From JAJTFW01 sp031421935 (GTDB lineage Bacteria > Bacteroidota > Bacteroidia > AKYH767-A > OLB10), in assembly GCA_031421935.1 (NCBI GenBank), contig JANOPQ010000201.1, positions 1 to 28,920 on the forward strand: a DNA stretch of 28,920 nt. The letters are read 5' to 3'. This document shows positions 23,393 to 28,920 of this stretch, in pieces (position 1 is the stretch's first letter; the number at the start of each line of letters is the position of its first letter). Under the pieces are notes generated by a model that saw only the letters and a list, made by a program, of their open reading frames with translations, made no database searches and had not been told where the DNA came from. The position numbers and the translations under genes were made by a program.

Positions 23393-23770
23393 TTAGAACA
23401 TACCATTCTCATTCACCATCTCTGCAGGAACCGCTTGACCAAAATCCCAAATTTCAATTATTTTTCCTTCTTTAAATTGAAAGATATGAATCAACGCAAA
23501 TCCAGGATCATCTTTTTTCTGTTTTGCGTGGGAATGAACTGCAACTAGATCTCCATCTTGCAATACTCTTTTTATTTCAAAGGATTTACCAGGATTATTT
23601 TTCGCATTTTCTTCGGTGGCTAAAAGTAAAGTTTGTGCGTCTCCTTTAAAATGAACATTGTGGTGTTTAAAATTAGGATGAGCATATTTTTCGAAATAGG
23701 GGCGAGCATTTCCTTTGGCCGAATTCAATAAAAAGGCAGTGGCTATATCTCTGTAGGAGGTGTGTTCCAT
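23393..23770 (-). CDS. SnoaL/NTF2-like protein
   Basis: 125 aa, an NTF2-like (cystatin-like cone) fold of the SnoaL-type group. Recognisable parts are YRDIATAFLLNSAKGNARPY (5-24), YAHPNFKHHNVHFKGDAQTL (29-48), VLQDGDLVAVHSHAKQ (64-79) and ALIHIFQFKEGKIIEIWDFG (87-106). The His-rich and Asp-ending pattern is like predicted SnoaL-like aldol-condensation enzymes, but no substrate is known. First gene of a short minus-strand set with the DUF998 gene. Confidence 0.82.
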   Translation of the reverse strand: MEHTSYRDIATAFLLNSAKGNARPYFEKYAHPNFKHHNVHFKGDAQTLLLATEENAKNNPGKSFEIKRVLQDGDLVAVHSHAKQKKDDPGFALIHIFQFKEGKIIEIWDFGQAVPAEMVNENGMF

Positions 23771-24001
23771 ATCGAATCGTATTAGTTCGTAAATCTAGTT
23801 CTTTTAGTTGAAAGGGAATTTTAATTCAAAGGGCTCTTCTTGAGGAAAAAATAGCGATTTGAAATGAGTATATAAAACATCCTAGCAGGTTGAATTTGTA
23901 AAGTCTTGTTTTTGATAGGTATTAATTTTTTGTGAGAAGTATAATTGCTTTTTTGGATTAATTATTTTGTTTTAAATTTATCCTTCAAGAACCCCTCTAT
24001 T

Positions 24002-26173
24002 ATGAAGAAAAAATTAGTTGCCTCTATTTTAGTAACATTGTTTGCTGTGTGTACTGTATTCGCTCAAACGGGCTCCTACACTCAAACTGTCCCCAACATG
24101 CAAAGTGTGAGTTCAGCTACGCCTGTGGTTTTTACAAATACACCTGGAAATGCGGCTGGAGGTTTAATAACTTGTAATTGGCTCGGGTGCCAAGATGTAG
24201 GTATTGGAAATCCTTCCATTAATCTTCAGATTTTTTTGAATGGTTCTTATCAAACACTGGTGCAACAATCTGCAGTAAGTATGTGCGGATTTGTAAACTT
24301 TAATTACAGCATTTCTTCTACTACGCTCAATAATGCGATTTCGTCTGGAAATGGATCCGTGATGATGCGCGTGTATGTTTCCGACGCATGTCCTTCAGGA
24401 ATGGGATGCAGTTGCTGTAATGATCCTTATGTAAATGGACTAACACTCGCTTATAATTATTCTGTTGCTTCCTTTACTGTAAATGATTCTACTATTTGTC
24501 CAGGAGAAAGTATTCAATTTTCAAATACAACCAGTGGAACAGTATTGACTAAAAAATGGTATTTTACTGGAGGAACACCGGCTACTTCAACTACTAATAA
24601 TCCTACAGTAACTTATAGCACCCCTGGAGTGTATCCCGTTTCTCTGGTGACTACTAATGCCAGCGGCACCGATTCAACGATTAAAAATTCATATATCACC
24701 GTTTACAATCCTCCAACAGCCACTTCCACTGCAGCTGGGAACACCACTTTTTGTTCGGGAAGTTCAGTAGTGTTAAATGCAAATACGGGAGCAGGATTAA
24801 CACATCAATGGCAAAAAAACAATGTGAATATTTCAGGAGCCACTTCTTCCAATTATACTGCAAATTCAAATGGAACATTTCGTGTAATCGTTACCAGTGG
24901 AGTGGGTTGTACCAATACATCTATAGGAATTGCAGTCACTGTAAATCCAAAACCGGTAGCAACCATTTCAGCCGCAGGTGCCACCACATTTTGTCCTGGG
25001 GATTCTGTGGTGCTTAGCGCAAGTCCGGGTAGTGGTTATACATTTGTTTGGAAGAAAAATTCTTCCACGATTGCAGGTGTTACCGGGAATACCTATTCCG
25101 CCAAAGCTACCGCGAGCTATAAAGTTATTGTGACGAATGGATTTGGATGTAGCAAAACCTCCAACATCATTCCTGTAATAGTGAATACCCCAGTAGCCAC
25201 AGCCACCATTCAAGGTGCTGCTTCGGTGTGTAACGGTAATGGAGTAACGTTAAAGGCAAATACAGGTGCCGGATTATCATTTCAATGGAAAATTGGAAGT
25301 ACAAACATTACAGGAGCTACTGATTCAACATACACGGCTTTTACATCTGGAAGTTATAAAGTGAAGGTTACGAATAGTTGTGGATTTAAAACATCGACTG
25401 CGCAAACAGTGACTATACATCCTCTTCCTATTATTGCGATCACAGCGAATGGCCCCGTTGCATTTTGTACCGGAGGTAGTGTTCTACTTTCTTCAACAGG
25501 AGACATCGGACTCACCTATGTTTGGACAAAAAATGGAACTGCAATTGCCGGTGCTACCTCTTCCAACTATACGGCTGGAGCTACTGGAGTGTATGCTGTA
25601 ATCGCTACAAATGGTTTTGGATGTACAAGTACTTCCAATGCAATTACAGTAACGGTAAACAATACGCAAGCAAATATTACTGCGAACGGACCAACTACTT
25701 TTTGTGTTGGCGATAGCGTGGTACTTTCTGCTAATACTGGAGCCAATTTGACCTATCAATGGACACAAAATAATATTACCATCAATGGCGCAACTTCTTC
25801 TACCCGTTCAGCAAAAACCGCTGGAGCCTATCGAGTAAATATTACCAATACTGCCACCGGATGTGTGAAGACATCTACCGCTGTACAAGTCACTGTCAAT
25901 TGTCGTTTAGGAGATGGCGCACAACTTGAAGGAGTGGAGATGGAGATCAGTCCAAATCCTTTTTACAATCAAACAGAAGTAAATATTGTCCTTCCAGAAA
26001 CAGAAAGCGGAAGTTTGCAAATTACTTCTATCGACGGAAAAGTGATAACCAGCGAGATGCTAAAAGGTGGTAAAAACACACTGCTAGTCGGTCAAGAATT
26101 AGAGTCGGGCGTTTACCTAATTCGACTTACATCCGGTGGTGTAGAAAAAGTGAAACGGATTGTGAAGTATTAA
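24002..26173 (+). CDS. PKD and Ig-repeat secreted protein with T9SS domain
   Basis: 723 aa from the ATG at 24002; the frame is open back to 23945, but the signal peptide MKKKLVASILVTLFAVCTVF begins here. Residues about 20-155 form a Cys-containing N-terminal region I do not recognise (CNWLGCQDVGIGNPSINLQ, CPSGMGCSCCND). Residues about 157-234 are a PKD domain (TPGVYPVSLVTTNASGTDS). Five Ig-like repeats of about 78-82 residues follow (about 237-633), for example TFCSGSSVVLNANTGAGLTH with QWQKNNVNISGATSSNYTAN. The C-terminus from EISPNPFYNQ (about 648) to VKY is a T9SS type A sorting domain. It is a predicted surface adhesin-like rod, the only plus-strand gene in the block between accB and fabH. 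Confidence 0.86.
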   Translation: MKKKLVASILVTLFAVCTVFAQTGSYTQTVPNMQSVSSATPVVFTNTPGNAAGGLITCNWLGCQDVGIGNPSINLQIFLNGSYQTLVQQSAVSMCGFVNFNYSISSTTLNNAISSGNGSVMMRVYVSDACPSGMGCSCCNDPYVNGLTLAYNYSVASFTVNDSTICPGESIQFSNTTSGTVLTKKWYFTGGTPATSTTNNPTVTYSTPGVYPVSLVTTNASGTDSTIKNSYITVYNPPTATSTAAGNTTFCSGSSVVLNANTGAGLTHQWQKNNVNISGATSSNYTANSNGTFRVIVTSGVGCTNTSIGIAVTVNPKPVATISAAGATTFCPGDSVVLSASPGSGYTFVWKKNSSTIAGVTGNTYSAKATASYKVIVTNGFGCSKTSNIIPVIVNTPVATATIQGAASVCNGNGVTLKANTGAGLSFQWKIGSTNITGATDSTYTAFTSGSYKVKVTNSCGFKTSTAQTVTIHPLPIIAITANGPVAFCTGGSVLLSSTGDIGLTYVWTKNGTAIAGATSSNYTAGATGVYAVIATNGFGCTSTSNAITVTVNNTQANITANGPTTFCVGDSVVLSANTGANLTYQWTQNNITINGATSSTRSAKTAGAYRVNITNTATGCVKTSTAVQVTVNCRLGDGAQLEGVEMEISPNPFYNQTEVNIVLPETESGSLQITSIDGKVITSEMLKGGKNTLLVGQELESGVYLIRLTSGGVEKVKRIVKY

Positions 26174-26283
26174 TTTATTTCTTCTTCAATAAATTCTAAG
26201 ATTAAATCGAAGGGTTGTTTAACTGAAGATAGATAAAGTGCATTCAAAGGTTTTAAAATTCTAGGTGCATAATATTTACACTT

Positions 26284-26366
26284 AAACGCAACGGGCGCAA
26301 CGGTTGCGCAGCGGTCGCAGCGAAAACAATTCACCAATTCACCAATCCACCAATCCACCAATTCCT
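26284..26366. repeat. Dispersed repeat: CGCAACGGGCGCAAC core plus CACCAAT units
   Basis: AAACGCAACGGGCGCAACGG, then GGTTGCGCAGCGGTCGCAGC, then five CACCAAT/CACCAATC-type units (AATTCACCAATTCACCAATC and on) ending at the fabH stop. The same plan is found at 9935-10004. GCGCAAC-G-GTTGCGC (26295-26309) is a perfect 7-bp inverted repeat with one central base. It lies between converging genes and could help end transcription. Confidence 0.65.
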
Positions 26367-27354
26367 AGTACGCCCACTTCACCCAAATCGCTCCCCAGGT
26401 GAATCCACCTCCGAATGCTGCGATGATAATGTTGTCGCCTTTCTTGAATTTCTTTTCCCACTCCCATAAACAAAGTGGAATGGTGCCATTGGTCGTGTTT
26501 CCGTAACGTTCGATGTTAAGGGTTACTTTGTCATCAGGCAAACCCATGCGTCTGGCTGTAGCGTCAATAATGCGTTTGTTCGCTTGATGCGGAATAAGCC
26601 ATGCGATGTCTTCGCCAGTAAGGTTGTTCTTTTCCATGATTTCCGCACTCACGTCGGCCATCTTGGTAACTGCAAATTTGAAAACGGTTTGTCCTTCCTG
26701 ATATACGAAGTGTTCTTTGGCAGCAACGGTATCTAACGTTGCTGGCTTAACGCTACCACCAGCCTTCTGGTGCAGAAATGCGCGCCCTGACCCATCCACT
26801 CTCAAAATCGAGTCCATGATGCCGTTACCTTCTTCGTTGGGTTCTAACAGTACCGCACCCCCGCCATCTCCAAAAATTACGCAAGTAGCACGATCGGTGT
26901 AGTCAATAATGCTCGACATTTTATCTACACCAACCACCAGCACTTTCTTGTGCGTGCCTGTTTCGATGAATTTGGTGGCAGTTGCTAATGCGAAAATAAA
27001 TCCAGAGCAAGCGGCATTAACATCGTAACCCCAGGCATTCACAGCACCGATTTTATCAGCAATGATATTTGCTGTCGCCGGAAATTGCATGTCAGGAGTC
27101 GTGGTGGCACAAATGATGAGTTCGATTTCATCGGCACCGATGCCCCGCTTTTTAAGCAAAGGTAAAATTGCCTGCACTGCCATGTCGGAAGAACCAAGAC
27201 CTTCTCCTTTTAAAATATGTCTCTCATTAATTCCTGTGCGCGACATAATCCACTCTTCCGTGGTGTCAACCATCGTAACCAGATCCTTATTGGAAAGAAC
27301 ATCGGGTGGTACCCATGCGTTCACAGCGGTAATTGCAGCAGTAATTTTTGTCAT
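26365..27354 (-). CDS. fabH: 3-oxoacyl-[ACP] synthase III (FabH)
   Basis: FabH condenses acetyl-CoA (or branched acyl-CoA) with malonyl-ACP to start fatty-acid synthesis. The 329-aa protein has the complete Cys-His-Asn triad: Cys116 in DVNAACSGFIFAL, His256 in IPHQANKRIID, Asn286 in IERYGNTTNGTIPL. Also typical are DTTEEWIMSRTGINERH (30-46), FGDGGGAVLLEP and the C-terminal GGGFTWGAIWVKW. It starts 3 bp after the plsX stop, an operon arrangement. The stop touches the repeat at 26284-26366. Confidence 0.97.
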   Translation of the reverse strand: MTKITAAITAVNAWVPPDVLSNKDLVTMVDTTEEWIMSRTGINERHILKGEGLGSSDMAVQAILPLLKKRGIGADEIELIICATTTPDMQFPATANIIADKIGAVNAWGYDVNAACSGFIFALATATKFIETGTHKKVLVVGVDKMSSIIDYTDRATCVIFGDGGGAVLLEPNEEGNGIMDSILRVDGSGRAFLHQKAGGSVKPATLDTVAAKEHFVYQEGQTVFKFAVTKMADVSAEIMEKNNLTGEDIAWLIPHQANKRIIDATARRMGLPDDKVTLNIERYGNTTNGTIPLCLWEWEKKFKKGDNIIIAAFGGGFTWGAIWVKWAY

Positions 27355-27357
27355 TGG

Positions 27358-28314
27358 TTATTGTGTAATGCTTTCATGAACCGCTTGAGTAATCTTTTCG
27401 GTTAATCCGGCAGTGGTCACTTTAAGCGTAATATGAATCATGTTTTTGATTGCTGTAGCATTCGAAATGCCATGCGCAATAATGACAGGTGCATTCACTC
27501 CTAAAACAGGAGTACCGCCATAATTTTCAAAGTTGAAACGATCAAAATATTCATCCTTGATCTTTCTTCTTCTGATTAAACTGTAAAACGATTCGGCTAA
27601 CTTGAGAATGACATTGCCTACGAATCCATCGCATACAATTACATCGGCCTTGTCATTAAAAAGATCACGGCCTTCAATGTTTCCAATAAAATTTATTTCT
27701 TTCGTTTGCTTTAAAAGAGGATGTGTTTCCTTGCAAAGCATATTTCCTTTTTCTTCTTCTTCACCGATGTTCATCAATCCCACTTTCGGATTTTTCACTC
27801 CGTGCACATGCTCCAAAAACAAGCTGCCCAGAATGGCGAATTGTTGCAAATGTTCAGGCTTGCAATCGGCATTCGCACCAGCATCTAAAAAAACACCTGT
27901 GCTTCCATCTTCCTTAGGAATAATGGAGCAAATAGCAGGACGTAAAATTCCAGGTATTGTTTTCACACTAAACATCGAACCCACCATCATGGCTCCGCTA
28001 TTTCCTGCAGAGGCAAATCCATGAATCTCGCCCTTCTTGAGATATTCGAATCCGCGTGAAATACTTGAATCGGGTTTTCCGGAAATAGCGCGAGTCGCTG
28101 ATTCATCCATGCCGATCACCTCAGTGGTATGAACAATATCCACCAAACTCACATCGGCACCTTCGGAAGTGAATAAATCACGAATGATTTTTTCATCCCC
28201 AAAGAGCACCAAGCGTGTGTTGGCGGGCAACTCGGGTAAAGCTTGAATTGCGCCCAAAACAGGTTGTTTTGGAGCGTAATCGCCACCCATAATATCAATC
28301 CCAATTTTTATCAA
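27358..28314 (-). CDS. plsX: Phosphate acyltransferase (PlsX)
   Basis: PlsX makes acyl-phosphate from acyl-ACP for lysophosphatidate synthesis in the membrane. 318 aa with family motifs IGIDIMGGDYAPKQPVLGA (4-22), TRAISGKPDSSISRG (74-88), FASAGNSGAMM (99-109), LDAGANADCKPEHLQQFA and VCDGFVGNVILKLAES. No ATG is available in frame at the right place: upstream codons are GCA, AAT and a TGA stop, so translation probably begins at the TTG at 28314, giving (M)IKIGIDIMGG as in homologs. An out-of-frame ATG at 28319 runs into TGA at once. rpmF precedes it and fabH follows after 3 bp. Confidence 0.94.
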   Translation of the reverse strand: MIKIGIDIMGGDYAPKQPVLGAIQALPELPANTRLVLFGDEKIIRDLFTSEGADVSLVDIVHTTEVIGMDESATRAISGKPDSSISRGFEYLKKGEIHGFASAGNSGAMMVGSMFSVKTIPGILRPAICSIIPKEDGSTGVFLDAGANADCKPEHLQQFAILGSLFLEHVHGVKNPKVGLMNIGEEEEKGNMLCKETHPLLKQTKEINFIGNIEGRDLFNDKADVIVCDGFVGNVILKLAESFYSLIRRRKIKDEYFDRFNFENYGGTPVLGVNAPVIIAHGISNATAIKNMIHITLKVTTAGLTEKITQAVHESITQ

Positions 28315-28369
28315 TGCATTTCAAGCTGAAGGGTTAATGTAAAGAGAGGATGAAAATATAGTAGGGCAA

Positions 28370-28555
28370 TTAAGCGCCACGCTCCATAATCATTTTTCCT
28401 TTGTACATTAATTTGTCTTCGTGCCAGAATGCGCGGTGCCATAAATGAGCTTCTCCAGTAGCTGCATCAATAGCTAATGTTGGAGCAACTGCTTTGTAAT
28501 GTGTACGGCGCTTGTCCCTTCTCGATTTCGAGTGTTTGGCTTTAGGATTTGGCAT
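28370..28555 (-). CDS. rpmF: 50S ribosomal protein L32 (RpmF)
   Basis: 61 aa of the expected length and composition. It begins MPNPKAKHSKSRRDKRRTHY, the L32 signature. The middle (APTLAIDAATGEAHLWHRAF) and the end are as in Bacteroidota L32, which lacks the CxxC zinc ribbon seen in some bacteria. It sits between DUF177 and plsX, the classic linkage of this ribosomal gene with fatty-acid synthesis. Confidence 0.96.
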   Translation of the reverse strand: MPNPKAKHSKSRRDKRRTHYKAVAPTLAIDAATGEAHLWHRAFWHEDKLMYKGKMIMERGA

Positions 28556-28584
28556 AATTTATTGTATTTGTAATTAGTTAATAA

Positions 28585-28920
28585 TCAGTTTAGTTTGATC
28601 TTCTTTAGCTCCGACCAACGAGCATCACCTTTGTTTTCTTTGTCCGATTCCTCGCTATTTGTCTCTTGCTTCTTGATGTGTTTTAAGACTTCAGGATCAC
28701 AAGTTTCAACACCATTTTCATCTTCAGGATGAACCGGGCAATAGGGAATTTCCAAGGTGAGGAAATCGTATAAACTATGAGCAAGGTCAATTTCTATCGC
28801 TTTTTTGGTGATGTAGATCTCATCTTCATCATCATACTCCTCATTTACCTCATCGACCATCTTCACAAGCAAAGATTTTTCAATGTTGATGGGCATTCGA
28901 AAGCCTTCAAGACATCTTAC
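28585..28920 (-). CDS. DUF177/YceD-family protein; cut by right edge
   Basis: The frame is open to the last base: past the internal ATG at 28896 the eight upstream codons read VRCLEGFR, which continue into MPINIEKSLLVK and match the conserved CxRCL segment of the family. The internal ATG is therefore not the start. Visible: 111 residues of the C-terminal part, with an acidic stretch (DEVNEEYDDEDEIYITK), DLAHSLYDFLTLEIPYCPVH, CDPEVL and the typical end DARWSELKKIKLN. DUF177 (YceD) proteins are linked to ribosome/23S rRNA accumulation and are nearly always upstream of rpmF, 29 bp away here. Confidence 0.88.
   Translation of the reverse strand, partial: VRCLEGFRMPINIEKSLLVKMVDEVNEEYDDEDEIYITKKAIEIDLAHSLYDFLTLEIPYCPVHPEDENGVETCDPEVLKHIKKQETNSEESDKENKGDARWSELKKIKLN

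Noticed and set aside
24696..25768. Minus-strand and alternate-frame ORFs inside the Ig-repeat gene
   Set aside because: They follow from the biased, repeated codons of the Ig-like repeats; protein sequences are low-complexity without domains.
26170..26361. 63-codon minus-strand frame between the Ig-repeat gene and fabH
   Set aside because: Its start is CACCAAT repeat DNA and the rest matches no family I recognise; a chance frame is more likely.
26319..26366. CACCAAT tandem units as a CRISPR array
   Set aside because: Units are 8-9 bp with no spacers and no cas genes nearby.

Overview
The window looks like a low-GC chromosomal segment of a Bacteroidota bacterium. Four secreted proteins end in type IX secretion (T9SS) type C-terminal sorting domains. 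Two and a half surface-type lipoproteins carry CSKDD/CSKDE after the lipidated cysteine. IspG is the long form with an inserted domain. TAnnTTTG-like -7 boxes sit close to several start codons, and clear Shine-Dalgarno sequences are rare. The genus cannot be fixed from the sequence alone.

Layout. 1-4127: a tandem array of three paralogous lipoproteins on the minus strand, the last cut by the left edge. 4175-5395: a LamG-domain T9SS cargo protein. 5502-7481: ispG, divergently transcribed. 7482-7929: a non-coding block holding a tandem 158-bp repeat with perfect 16-bp palindromes. 7930-9105: a kelch-like T9SS protein. 9197-11147: lipB and a membrane-anchored serine hydrolase, separated by a dispersed repeat. 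11291-13119: a small conserved protein, a decayed CarboxypepD_reg-like pseudogene ending in a 40-bp repeat, and a DEDDy exonuclease. 13241-16108: a 955-aa Ig-like/DNRLRE adhesin-type T9SS protein. 16132-18360: minus-strand dgkA, a MarC-family protein, an SRPBCC protein and a DUF1905/YdeI-type protein.

18415-28920 is built around fatty-acid and phospholipid synthesis, all on the minus strand: DUF177 (cut by the right edge), rpmF, plsX and fabH, then accB and accC. These two halves are usually close together in this phylum. Here about 6 kb of accessory genes lies between them: a large Ig-repeat T9SS protein on the plus strand, an NTF2-like/DUF998/SRPBCC trio, and a three-gene HipB-HipS-HipT-type toxin-antitoxin operon with 4-bp overlaps. 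No efp was found between fabH and accB.

How the genes relate. accB/accC make malonyl-CoA precursors, fabH starts chain elongation, plsX feeds acyl groups to phospholipid synthesis, and lipB draws octanoyl chains from the same pool for lipoate. dgkA recycles a lipid intermediate and ispG makes isoprenoid precursors. The T9SS cargo and lipoproteins are the accessory cell-surface component. The most unusual parts are the split HipA-type operon with its AT-rich operator palindromes, the repeat/palindrome families, the recently duplicated lipoprotein array, and the pseudogene with a visible nonsense mutation, frameshift and truncation. No tRNA, rRNA, CRISPR array or transposase was recognised.
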